Assembly (NCBI GenBank): GCA_963920575.1 | Contig: OY986971.1 | Coordinates: 12,700,492-12,764,491 of the forward strand | Direction: 5' to 3' | Origin: Narthecium ossifragum | Taxonomy: Eukaryota > Streptophyta > Magnoliopsida > Dioscoreales > Nartheciaceae | DNA: 64,000 nucleotides | In this document: positions 9,370 to 19,989 of the stretch, in pieces | Layout of the letters: the number at the start of each line of letters is the position of its first letter | Position numbering within the stretch: the first letter of the stretch is position 1 | Made by a program: the position numbers and the translations under genes | Notes under the pieces: generated by a model | What the model saw: only the letters and a program-made list of their open reading frames with translations | What the model was told of the DNA's origin: nothing | Database searches by the model: none

Positions 9370-11659
9370 TGTGAGGACTTGTCCCTCTATTTCTGGGTCG
9401 ACCGCCTGGGTCAGGCCCGTGGCTCATTGTGGACCGCAAGGGCAATTTGGTAAATTGTGCCTTGTTGGTTTGTTTCACACCCGTATGTGCACACACTGAC
9501 CTTGTTTGTGTTAGTGCTTGATTAGAATGGTTAGGTGAACCCGGGATCGGAAGATCCCAGCTCGGGCGCGCTGAAGCTTGCTTTTGGGCAGCTTACGACC
9601 CTTGAGCAATCGATCGCTCCTAGGAGCGATCGATCGGACTCATGAGCAGAGCAGCTGGGCAGTTGAGCGGCGAGGACGGCCGACATGGCCGTCGCTCTCC
9701 GTTGTCAGAGGAGAGGACCTCTCCTTCCATTTTTCCCCACCTTCCCCGACCTGCCCCTTCTTTCTCCTTCTCTTCTTCCTTCTCTTCTTCTTCCTTTCTT
9801 TCTCTTCTTCCCGCGGTGCCCTGTTTCCTCTGTTCTTCCCGGCAACCATCTCCTTCGTTGCCGTTCTCCCTCCTCCGACCACCATTTTGGGAGCTTGAAG
9901 GCTCGTTGGAATCGTGACGACGTGAGGACGATGACTGACGTGGGTTGGAGCTTGGTTAGCAGCTGGTTAGCGAGCAATAAACCAAGGAATTAGCGGTCTC
10001 GGTAGGTTTTTCTACCTACGAGAGTGTTTAATGGGTTTCGTTAAATCTAGCCGTTAGATCTTGATGAAATTGTGTTGTTGGATGCATGTTGCCTAGTATA
10101 ATTTTTTATATAAGTTTCATGATCTTCGGATAAGATTTTAGTAGGATTTATGCATGATTAACCTCGGATTTTCCAGTTTTCTGCTGTTCTTGAAGAACAG
10201 CCGGCTTGCAGCGAGTTTTCCGGCTTGTACGTGCATGATCTTCGGTTTTTATGAGAATACGAGTTGTATATCTCTTAGTTAGCTTTCCATTCCAGCTTAT
10301 TTCGTATTTTTCTGATTTTCCTACGAATTGTTATGAATTGATTGCTGGAGGGCTGCGTTGCAGCAAGCATTGGTAAGTTAGTTTTGATTAGCGGTTTTGA
10401 TTAGTGTTTTGCCGTTAATCCCGCCGTTTGATGTTTCTATATTTTGGATATGTTGATCCTGGAATATAGATCTACTAGAGTCTAAGTTGGATCTTGAATC
10501 CGACGTCGTTTGGACGTCGGATCGACGGGGTCAACTGGCTGCTTGTAGAGAATGTTTGGTGTTTTGAATATAATATTATAAGCTCGGATTATAATATTAT
10601 ATTTTTACTGTTCATCGAGGTTTTCGGGGTTGCTTCCCGTTGCAGGAGTCCGCGGTTGACGGTCGTGGTACCGTCGTAATGCCGGAACCCGCTGCTAATC
10701 GGCTGGCAGTGGTTGGTAGTACCGTTGTAGCGATCCGGTTGGATTTATATGCTGCCTTGTCATACTGTTGCATGCCTTTTTCTCTTACTTGTGTATGTTC
10801 ATAGCATGCATTCTCTGTTGTGCATTAGTTGCATAAGGTTAGGGTGTGGGTGATTTGTGGATCGCCGTCCCGAGGCTCGAAGCTCGGATTTAGCCCTGGA
10901 CCGGGGTTGGGTAGTTAGGACTCGGTTCGAATTGTGGTGTCAAGTCAAACTTGATGATAGACTTAGATGACTGGTACACATGTTGCTTGATGATTATAGA
11001 GGTCGTGTCGGCCTTGAGTCAGATGCTGAGGTGTAGCTGGTGTCCCACTGTGCTGACCCTGGGGTAGAGGAGTTGCCTACTCAGCGGTGCCTTTTTCCCG
11101 CCTGCAGTGTCGCTCCTTGCAGTTGTGCGTCGCCAGTGTTGTTCCTGCTACTGAGTGCCGTCCCTGGGCCTCAGGGACACGCGGTGGGGTTATGGGACCC
11201 CTGTATACGCCCAGGTCTTACTTGAGGGCGACACTCTTGCGTTCCCCTTCCTTCTGTGTCACGTAGTGTAGAACCCTACTGAGCTTTATGCTCACTCCTA
11301 CCCGGGCTGTGTTTTGCAGATGCAGGCGCCAACTCTTCTTCAGTAGCCCCTACTGGGCAGGTGTTTGGTGGCGCGGCGGCGTCTGGCGGTGTCTGAGGAT
11401 CGGTGATCATATTCTACACTTTTTGTTATAGTTAGTCTCCTTCAGGAGTATGATGTATAAACTGTTGTAACCCCTTTGAGGTTTTGGATTATTATATTAT
11501 ATCTGTAAAGGTTTTAAATTTGTTGTAATATTCAGGGGTGCTTATGAATTGTGAAATCAGTAAGTTGGGGGGGAACCCCTCGCCTTTATTTCCGCATTTA
11601 GTTAGGTTCTGGTTCGCGTCGCCTGGCCCGGTTGGGCTTTCGCGGGTCGGGGCGCGACA
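9370..11659 (+). mobile_element. Solo LTR of a Tekay/Del-like gypsy family
   Basis: 2,290 bp, starts TGTGAGGACTTGTCCC and ends GGGGCGCGACA, with TSD TAGCC at 9365-9369 and 11660-11664. It is the same family as the LTR at 42-9032 and a more distant relative of 28167-30728; shared landmarks include GATCGGAAGATCCCAGCTCG near the start and CTACCCGGGCTG near the end. The length fits the unusually long LTRs of Del/Tekay elements. Apparent ORFs (for example 9578-9898 and 10494-10679) are read from CT-rich LTR sequence and are not genes. Confidence 0.9.
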
Positions 11660-11691
11660 TAGCCCCCTTAGTCCAATCAATGGCTGGAAAA

Positions 11692-11991
11692 AACCCCTAC
11701 TTCCTTCTCATTCAATGAAGAAGAAGACAATAGTTGATAACATGAAAACCCTAGACCTCCAAAGACCTCTATTTATACTTATGCAACTAAGCACCCAATC
11801 CACTCTAAACTCCTCCTACAAACTAGCCTCTACTAATTAACGAGGACTCAATCATTACTCCCTTAATTAACTAGGACTCAAACATTACACCCTTAATTAG
11901 GACTCAACCATTACAACCAACTTGACTCAACTGATATTAAAAATACTTGGGATTAGGCCTTGATGATCGCCCAGATCTTCTGATCGTATCA
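11692..11991 (-). repeat. 3' LTR of the chromovirus
   Basis: About 300 bp, matched by 16521-16819 (shared CTCATTCAATGAAGAAGAAG to CTTCTGATCGTATCA). In element orientation it begins TGATACGATC at 11991. The pol frame runs into it and ends at 11937. Confidence 0.82.
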
Positions 11992-12380
11992 TCCTCTCCC
12001 CCTTGAGAAGGGACCTTGTCCTCAAGGTCGAGCTGTAGTTGCGGGAATTGCTGACGCATGACCCCAATCTCCTCCCAAGTTGCGTCGTATTCATGTAACC
12101 CTTTCCACTTGATCAGCGCCGTCTCTGGTAGCGCCAACCTATAGGCCACCGCACCAATCCGCCCTATTATTTGAAATGGGCCAAAGAACTTGCTGGCCAG
12201 ATTTTGGTGCGCCCGCCGAAAGACCGACCCTTGCCGGTAAGGTTGCAGCTTCAAGTAGACCCACTCTCCTTCAACAAACTCCTCCTCTCGCCACTTTCGG
12301 TCAGCTATTTGTTTAGTCCTATTGGTGGATGTGTGCAGATTTTCCTTCAGCAGCCTCAAAATCTCATCCCTGTTGAGCAA
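11937..12380 (-). pseudogene. Chromovirus integrase C-terminus with chromodomain-like tail
   Basis: Reads through the integrase tether ([20 protein letters not shown]) and then [19 protein letters not shown], the signature of the C-terminal half of a chromodomain, which steers integration to marked chromatin. The link normally found between these two parts (about 60 residues) is missing: ALPET joins directly to ALIKWKGL, an in-frame deletion that removes most of the chromodomain. The frame ends inside the LTR. The upstream integrase core is in the adjacent piece at 12459-13223, after a disruption. Confidence 0.82.
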
Positions 12381-12458
12381 CTTCTATCAACTTCCGCGAC
12401 GAGAGATGCTCCAGCCAAGTAATTTGGCACAATCGGAGGCCGACGACCATAAAGAGCT

Positions 12459-13223
12459 TCAAAGGGCATCATCCCTGTAGAGGCATGGTAAGCCCTGTAG
12501 AGGCATGGTAAGCGGTATTATACCAATACTCTGCCCACGGCAAATAATGTAACCATCTCTTCGGATTCTGACTTGCGAAGCAACGGAGATATTGTTCCAA
12601 ACACCTGTTAATACCTCAGTTTGTCCATCAGTTTGTGGATGGTATGCTGAGCTCATCTTGAGTTGAGTACCCTGCAACTTGAAGAATTCTTGCCAAAACT
12701 TACTCAGGAATATGGGATCTCGATCACTGACGATCGAGCTTGGAACCCCATGTAGTTTTGCTACATGATGTACGAAAGCTGCCGCCACCTTTGCTGCCGT
12801 GTAAGGGTGCGCTAACGCTACGAAGTGCCCATACTTAGTAAGACGGTCGACCACCACCATGATCACATTCATACATGAAGATGTCGGTAATCCTTCTATA
12901 AAATCCATGGAGATGTCCTCCCACACCTGACTCGGCACCTGCAAGGGCTGTAGCAACCCCGCTGGACTACGCGAGTCGCTCTTATTCCGTTGACATGTAT
13001 CGCAAGCCGCCGCATAATTTTTTACATCCTTCTGCATCCGCTCCCAATAACAGATTTGGGCAATCCTCTCCAAGGTTCGCAGCACCCCCAAGTGGCCTCC
13101 GACCGGTGAGTCGTGGAACTCCCTCAGTATCTGCTGGTGCAGCTCCGAATATGGTGGTATGACCGCCCGCCCTTGATAGTATACTACGCCATCTCGAACC
13201 GTGAAGGTTGCCTCTCCTCCCAA
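12459..13223 (-). pseudogene. Chromovirus integrase zinc finger and catalytic core
   Basis: Contains the HHCC zinc-binding part (HDSPVGGHLGVLRTLERI to CDTCQRNKSD) and the catalytic core with DISMDFIEGLP (first Asp), IVSDRDPIFLSKFW (second Asp) and [11 protein letters not shown] (catalytic Glu). Right after QTEV the homology is lost: the frame runs through out-of-frame sequence and a 20-bp tandem duplication (12474-12512) to a stop. An indel here removed the link to the C-terminal piece. The enzyme would have joined cDNA to the chromosome. Confidence 0.85.
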
Positions 13224-13241
13224 GACGCCGGCGGCCGTGGA

Positions 13242-13994
13242 CTACTCTCGCGTCGTCCTCTCCGGCAACTCCTGCAAGTCCAGACAGCGCCGTCGTGCTC
13301 CATACTCTGCTTCCAGACATTGGAGTATGCCTCCCGCCTCAGTTTCTGGATCCCGTGCTCCGCTTCCAGATCGCGTGCCCAAGCCTTGGGTCGCTTCTCC
13401 GGACCCCATCGCCGCGCCCTGGGTTATTTCCCCGGACTTTACCTCTGGCACCCGGTAGTCCATGGGTAGCGCAACCTCCTCCGCCTTGGCGACTCCCTGG
13501 TGCAGGTTGCATAGGTAATCGTTCCTCTGGTTCTCCGTCTTCAATTCCTCCCAGATTGGTGAAATCGGGTAGGTGATGGCTTGGAGTTCAGCTTCTTGTG
13601 CCCGTCGAGATAACGCATCTGCTACCGCGTTCTCCTTTCCAGGTTTATACCGGATTTCATATTCATACCCCAGTAGCTTCGAAACCCATTTTTTTTGCTC
13701 TGGTGTGACCACTCGCTGCTTGAGAAAATATTTTAAACTCCTCTGGTCCGTCTGTATCACAAATTTTCGTCCCATCAGATAGGGTCGCCACATCCTGATT
13801 GCTTCCACGATAGCCAGCATCTCCTTGGCATAAGCTGACCACGACCTCTTCGTCGACGCGATCGCCTTGATCAGATAAGCAATTGGTCGGCCCCGCTGCA
13901 TAAGCACCGCCCCAATGCCCATGCCCGATGCGTCAGTTTCAATCACAAATCGCTCACTGAAATCTGGTAGAGCTAACACCGGTACCGTCGTCAT
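13242..13994 (-). pseudogene. Chromovirus RNase H and start of integrase linker
   Basis: Reads VLALPDFSERFVIETDASGM, then GAVLMQRGRPIAYLIKAI and QTDQRSLKYFLKQ to NAVADALSRR. This is the RNase H that degrades the RNA strand during cDNA synthesis, with the first Asp in ETDAS and later Asp in QTDQR. It continues into the RNase H-integrase linker until a stop at 13242. It is in a different frame from the RT piece upstream, so at least one frameshift lies between 13994 and 14297. Confidence 0.82.
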
Positions 13995-14296
13995 GGCGCT
14001 CTTGAGCCCCTCAAAAGCCGCCCCTGCCTCTGGACCCCAAACAAACTGTCTTTACGTAGAAGAGCTGTCAGTGGCGCTGCAATCTTATCATAATCCCATA
14101 CAAATTTTCTGTAATACCCAGTAAGCCAGAGAAAACCCCTTAGTTCGGTGACATTTTTAAGCCGGCCCCACTATTGCATCGCCTGAATTTTCTGTTGATC
14201 TACCATTACCCCGGCCTGTGAGATGATATGTCCCAAGTATTCGACTTCCCTTGCGGCGAAACTACACTTGGAAGGTTTGATGAAAAAGCTATTAGC

Positions 14297-14908
14297 CTAC
14301 AACAATTGCAACACCAATCGCAGGTGGGATAGATGATCCGACCAGGCTTTTCTGTAGACCAGAATATCGTCAAAGAAGACCAACAGGAACTGTCTCAAAT
14401 ACGGCCGAAACAGATCATTCATGGCCGCCTGAAAAGTTGAGGGTGCGTTACATAATCCAAAGGGCATAACAAGATACTCGTAGTGCCCACTGTGAGTACA
14501 GAAAGCTGTCTTGTAGATGTCCTTAGGGTGCACATGAATTTGATGATATCCTGCTCTGAGATCTAATTTCGAAAAATACTCTGCCCCGTGCAACTCATCA
14601 ATCATATCATCTACTATCGGAATAGGAAAACGATCCTTAACGGTGACCGCATTCAAGCTCCGGTAGTCCGTACAGAACCGCCAGGATCCATCTTTCTTTT
14701 TAACCAACAAGACTGGTGATGAAAAAGGACTTGTACTCGGCCAGATCAGACCAGATCGAAGCATCTCTGCAACCTGTCTCTCTATTTCATTTTTTTCATA
14801 GTGGACATACCTGTATGGCCGGACATTCACTGGGGTGGTACCATCCATAAGAGGAATCCGGTGCACAAATTCTCTGAAAGGTGGAAGTTCGGTTGGCTCT
14901 GCTAACAC
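14297..14908 (-). pseudogene. Chromovirus reverse transcriptase
   Basis: Reads PVNVRPYRYVHYEKNEIERQ, VLLVKKKDGSWRFCTDYRSL, then the [20 protein letters not shown] block and VFFDDILVY, the catalytic DD pair near 14350. About 200 codons are open. Upstream it shares a frame with the gag-protease piece, separated by TGA at about 14930. Downstream the thumb region (YLGHIIS and LTGYYRKF are still recognisable around 14120-14270) is broken by stops. Confidence 0.85.
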
Positions 14909-14932
14909 GGCTTCGAACTCCTTAAGAATCTC

Positions 14933-16006
14933 TCATACTTCCGGTGCCACGGCCGTTCTGGAGGTACCAGCTGGTTGCTTCGCCAGTTCCACTTGGACGG
15001 CGAACATTTCAGCACCCGCTTTCCATGCCTTCTCCAGTACCCGGCACGATGCATGTTGGAGAGTACCTGTCTTACAGGCGGAAATTTCATGCTCCCTGCC
15101 TCCCATGGAGAACCGCATGCACATTGTCCACCAATTGTTGACCACATCCCCCAGCGTCTCAAGCCAGTCCACTCCCAACAAAACATCCAGTCCTTTCAAA
15201 GAAATTGCATACAGGGTAGTAGAGAAGTCATACCCTTGGATGTTCATCCGTACATTCGGGTGCTTCAGCTGGCACATCAATCTCTCCCCATTGGCCACCC
15301 GTACGGCGAACTCCTCGACCGGTTGCACCTCAAGACCCAGGCGACTAGCGACATCTGCGTCAATGAAATTATGAGTTGATCCACTATCAATTAATGTCAT
15401 TACCTGGTGCTTTCCCATGAAAGCTATCACGTGCATAGTACGAGGCCCAGCCTGACCCGCCAAGGCATGTAAGGATATTGAAGGGCTAGCCACATCTACC
15501 TCCAGGCCGACATATTCTCCGTCATAACTCTCCTCTAGCTGCTCTGCTTCTGTCTGGTGGAACTGATCGCTGTCAACTCCCTCCGGCTCAATCAGGAAAG
15601 CTTGAGGTCGTTGAAATTTGTGACCGGGAGTGAATCTCTCGTCACAATTAAAGCAGAGTCCTTTTTCCCTCCGTTGTTGCATCTTGTCAAAGGAAAGGCG
15701 CCGGATCCCAGGTGGCGGCCGCCCCGGAGGTGCGGTAGGACGGCCACGACCAGGTGGCAATCCCGGCACCGTACTCTGCAAGTCGCGGCCAGAAACAATA
15801 GGACCTGCGATACCCCTCGGAGCCACCCGACTGGGCTCCCAACGTGAACGCTGTCGCTGATTCCGCGGTTTCTCGTCCTCCAGACGTGCCCTTTCGATAG
15901 TCTTAGCCAGTGTGGATGGACAAAAATGCCGCACTTCATCCGCAATCTCCTCATGCAGACCGCCCAAGAACGAGCCAATCAAAGCGGACTCAGGCCAACC
16001 GTCCAC
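14933..16006 (-). pseudogene. Chromovirus Gag C-terminus and aspartic protease
   Basis: 357 codons. Begins in the Gag core (SALIGSFLGGLHEEIADEVR), then an Arg/Pro-rich linker, a zinc knuckle-like GLCFNCDERFTPGHKF (last Cys replaced, as relatives have HRC), and the protease with MTLIDSGSTHNFIDADVA near 15380 and GVDWLETLGDV. The protease cuts the polyprotein in the particle. The frame ends at a TGA that relatives would read as a sense codon, just before RT; a C to T change (CGA to TGA) would explain it. Confidence 0.83.
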
Positions 16007-16060
16007 CCTGTTAGCAAGCGCTTCAAATTCCTGTAAGTAATCTCGGAGGGCACCTTTCTG

Positions 16061-16510
16061 TCACAGCCGGCCCAGAGCCTCGTCGTAATTGATGTAATTT
16101 GTTTTGCCAAACCGGGATTTCAACTCGCGAACTAAGGCGTCCCAGGTCAAAGGAAGTTGGGCGTCTCTGTACATACATTGTGTCCACTGCCACCATTGGT
16201 TTGCCTCCCCTTCCAGGTGGAAAGAAGCCCAACGAACGCGATCGTCGAGCAGCATGCTGTTGATGTCAAAAAACTGCTCCGCCCAGTTCAACCAGACGGT
16301 GGGATCCTCGCCGGAGAAGTGGGGGAACTCCAGCTTTAGTTGATGTCGGCCGGCGTCAAAGCCTCCCTCATCCTGAAGAAACAGGCGGCCGCCCCCGGAA
16401 CCCCGGCCAGATCCATGGGAACCCGACGAGCCTGCCGACCGGGCCGCAGAAGCTTGCTGAAGAGCCAGAGCCTCCAAGCGATTGAGGACCTCATCCAACC
16501 GGCCATCCAC
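16061..16510 (-). pseudogene. Chromovirus Gag N-terminal part
   Basis: Reads MDGRLDEVLNRLEALALQQA (GTG at the first codon), a Gly/Ser-rich stretch, then KLEFPHFSGEDPTVWLNWAE and GEANQWWQW, the Gag capsid-like core. It ends at a TGA near 16061 and continues in the same frame in the next piece. Only about ten bases separate it from the LTR, so the usual leader, primer site and probably the true start codon have been lost. Confidence 0.8.
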
Positions 16511-16520
16511 CCCTTGACAA

Positions 16521-16819
16521 AAGCCCTACTTCTTTCTCATTCAATGAAGAAGAAGCCAATAGTTGATAACATGAAAACCCTAGACCTCCAAAGACCTCTA
16601 TTTATACTTATGCAACTAAGCACCCAATCCACTCTAAACTCCTCCTACAAACGAGCCTCTACTAATTAACGAGGACTCAATCATTACTCCCTTAATTAAC
16701 TAGGACTCAAACATTACACCTTAATTAGGACTCAACCATTACAACCAACTTGACTCAACTCATATTAAAAATACTTGGGATTAGGCCTTGATGATTGCCC
16801 AGATCTTCTGATCGTATCA
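16521..16819 (-). repeat. 5' LTR of the chromovirus
   Basis: About 299 bp, the partner of 11692-11991, ending CTTCTGATCGTATCA at 16819 (element start TGATACGATC on the minus strand). No recognisable primer binding site lies at its inner edge. Confidence 0.82.
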
Positions 16820-16846
16820 GAAAATAGCATTACGAATAGCCCTATT

Positions 16847-17184
16847 TAAACAGAAAAAAAAGCTCAAGGAGAAGATAGTTCTAGAGAGAGAAGTTTGGGA
16901 ATGGTGTAGCTTAACAATAGCTCCGTAGGGCACTTGCATTTATATTTGTGTGTTTATACAAGTACAATATATGATCAATCAATCACATCAATTATGATAT
17001 TACGATTGAATATTATTCCTTTATGGTGGTCTGGCTTCCTCGTGCTGAAATTTGATTTGACTCCTTCCATGTGAAGGCTTGCCATTATTTGTCTTCTCTC
17101 CATGTATGTGAGTTCTTTTCATGTTCAGACTTGTCATCATTGATACTTGAATCCTTGGCTTTTCCAGTTGTATCAATTGAATCT
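16847..17184 (-). repeat. Copia 3' LTR, distal part
   Basis: Matches the 5' LTR at 55134-55397 through AAGCTCAAGG, TTTGGGAATGGTG, GATCAATCAATCACATCA and TGACTCCTTCCATGTGAAGG. Bases 17117-17176 have no counterpart in the other LTR, so they are either a 60-bp stretch lost there or an insertion here. It ends with TTGAATCT, repeated at 54306-54313. Confidence 0.75.
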
Positions 17185-17289
17185 ACCGATAATTAGTGAT
17201 TAGTCCAATTGGGAGACTTTTCTTACTCCGTAGTCTGGATACAAGTTCTTAACTCATTTAGTCCCCTAATCCACAATTTTACGACAAAA

Positions 17290-17880
17290 AATGCCCTTAC
17301 CCTTGATGGGGAGATTAGTGATGGGAGGAGATCGGAAGGAGGAGGAGGTCGTCGGAGGTGGTGCTAGGAATCGGATAGGTGACGAGGATGTCGGAAGGAG
17401 GAGGAGATCGTCAGAAGGAGGAGGAGGTCAGTACGGAAGGAGGAGGAGAGAGGAGGAGGCAGGGAAGGAGGAGGAGGTCGTCGGTGGAAGGAGGAGATCG
17501 CATGAGGGGAAGGGAGGCACCGGGGAAGGAGGTCGTGTGAGAAGATCGTGATGGCGAAGGAGGTCGCGATCTTCTCATGTGGAAGGGGGCGCCGGGGAAG
17601 GAGGTCGAATTAGGAGATCAGGGACGACGAGGCCGCCATGGGAAGAGAGCGCCGGCGAAGGAGGTCACGTGAGAAGATCGGAGATCGCGTGAGGGGAAGA
17701 GAGGCGCCAGGGAAGGAGGTCGAGTGAGGAGATCGCGATGGGGAAGGGGGCTGGGGAAGGAGGTCGCGATCTCCTCACAGGGAAGGGGGCGTCGGGGATG
17801 GAGGTCGTGATGGGCAAGGAGGTCGGATGAGGAGATCGGGGACGACGAGGCCGCCGTGGGAAGAGGTGAGAGAAGAAAGA
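17290..17880. repeat. GGAGGTCG-rich degenerate repeat arm
   Basis: About 590 bp of loosely repeated GGAGGAGGAGGTCG, GGAGATCG and GGGAAGGAGGTCG units. Both strands are open for some distance (17291-17551 plus, 17618-18016 minus), but the translations are low-complexity and reflect the repeats. Confidence 0.7.
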
Positions 17881-17999
17881 AAAAGAAGGGGAAGATAGGA
17901 AAAAGGTAGAAAAACAAGGGAAAAAATAGAAAACGGGAAAAAATGTTGGAGAATAGGAAAATATGCTGAGAAAATAGGTGAAAAATACCAAAATTATGG

Positions 18000-18558
18000 T
18001 GGGAAGTAACTACCAAAATGGTGGTGGAAAGTAAGTACTAGAATTGTGGAAAGTAACTACCAGTATTGTGAAAAGTAACTACCAAAATTGTGATAAGTAA
18101 CTAATAAAATATTGGAAAGTAACTACCACCAGCATTATGGAAAGTAACTACGACTTAAGCCAACCCTGATTTTTTGAAAAGTGACTACTGTGAAGAAGGG
18201 GCCCCTAATATTGTTCTTCATTTATCCCATTTTTTCCTTATTTTAGTTGATTTTTGCACATATTATTGGTGAAAAGTAACTACCGTGGAAAGTAACTACC
18301 GCGGAAAGTAAGTATGGTGGAAACTAAAGTTATTTTTCCTTTTCAATAATGCAAAGTGAAATTCCCCTACTATTTTATCTTCATTTTCCCCATAGTTTCG
18401 TTATTTTAGCTAATTTTGGCACTTATTATTTGTGAAAAGTAACTACCGTGAAAAATAACTATAAAAATTATGGAAAGTAACTACCACCGACATTGTGGAA
18501 AGTAACTACCACTTAAATCAACCCTACTTTTTTGAAAAGTAACTACCATGGAGAAGGG
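18000..18558. repeat. Degenerate tandem array of AAGTAACTAC units
   Basis: At least twelve copies of (G)AAAGTAACTACC with AT-rich spacers of varying length, including two longer repeats of GGAAAGTAACTACCACC at about 18115 and 18473. The array continues after the Athila insertion at 32986-33220. Confidence 0.8.
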
Positions 18559-18559
18559 C

Positions 18560-19989
18560 TGATCGCTCACAAACGTCATCGTTATAATGTATGCAAAACG
18601 CAATTTAGAAATTTATAAACCTTTCTTTCAACACTAAATTAATTAGATAGAATAATGGTGAAATACGGGGTCGATCCTCAGGGAAAACTTTGACTAACAA
18701 GAAAATCAGAATTAACTCTCAAGACTCTAATCCTAAAGCACAGAAGAATTGATTTGGGGTTTTGGAAATTGATTAATTTATACTAATTAAGAAAGCGATT
18801 AATGAAATGGAAATAGATCGATGAGAGAAAACCTAGGGATTACTCAATCCACTTTAATTTCACTTCCCGTATTCTCTAGTTATCATCTTGTTTCTTATCT
18901 CGACATTATGGATTCATAGCTTCTTAAGCTTACATGAATCCCTAAAATAATGCAATTGTTTCCCTAAGGCATAACCTATCCAAACTTAGCATAGGTTGTA
19001 TTCGAACTTAATCTGAGTACAACCTATCTTCATCTAGCATAGAGTATCTCAAAGGCATCCACAAAAGCAACATGAAAACTATCGTACGAATCTCTACCAT
19101 CAAGCACAGCAATCAAGTAGGTCTGAATATACGTCGAGCAACTCTGTTCCCTCAACTCTTTATAAAATAAAACCATATTCATAGGATCATGTCTTTAAAA
19201 AGATATAAGAGTCAAACTAGAAAATACAAAGAAGCTACACTAAAGCTTCATGAGATCCCTAAGTAGAGAGTTTAGCCACTCATCTTTTGGATGAGATCCA
19301 TGTATGCGATGAAGAAGGTTAGGGATCCACTCCGCATCTCCGTCTTCTTCTCCACTCTGAATTTTTCTATTTCTCTCTATGGAGCCCCCCCGTTTTCCAG
19401 CCACAAAACCCTTTTTATATCTTAATTCCCGGAATTAGGGTTTAGGGTTAAGTTAGACCTCAAGTGCAACTCGGAATTCCTGGTTCAACCCTGACAGCTT
19501 CTTCCAATCGCGACTGGGTTCAACCGGTCCGGAATTGGAGAATGAGTCCAACACAAAAGATGCAGATTTGGAAGTTTTCTGTCCTCTCCCGAAGAGTTTG
19601 CAATATTTGGGCTTATCTATAATATGTGGCGAATATTCTCCCGGGCGTCGACGGACCAGTCTTCCAGCAGCTAAATATCTTCATCTTCTTCAAAAATTCT
19701 ATCACACCATCAGGAATCTCATGAAGTGCCCAACATGAAAATTGTATGTCTTGCTGTCTACTAGCTGTTACCAAAATTTCAGAATATTTAGACATAGGGA
19801 TAATTTCTGGTGAATATTGTGCTAACAGTCGACAGAGCAGTGTATTTCAGCATATTAACCGAATTTCTTGCATTTCTTCTCAAAGCATGATCAAACCTGA
19901 AATCAACTAACAAGCTATCAAATACAAACACTTTCGGGCTAACAAATGCAAATTATGGGTTTTAAGTATTAATATTTAGTGACTCATCA
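18560..19989 (-). repeat. 3' LTR of Athila A
   Basis: 1,430 bp, TGATCGCTCAC to GACTCATCA in plus orientation. It contains 67 bp near 18643-18709 that are missing from the 5' LTR. A TATA box (complement of TTTTTATA, 19412-19419) is present. Confidence 0.92.

Larger units (their letters stand above)
11692..16819 (-). mobile_element. Decayed Ty3/gypsy chromovirus
   Basis: A 5.1-kb minus-strand element with LTRs of about 300 bp at both ends, a polypurine tract (complement of 11992-12007) next to the 3' LTR, and a full set of gag, protease, RT, RNase H and integrase pieces. It ends at 16819 next to GAAAA; GAAAA also occurs at 11687-11691, which gives a TSD if the left LTR starts at 11692. The LTRs then lack the usual TG start in plus orientation, so this boundary is uncertain by several bases. 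The short LTRs and the GLCFNCDE-type zinc knuckle suggest a small chromovirus (Reina-like is possible). Stops and frameshifts in every domain make it inactive. Confidence 0.85.
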
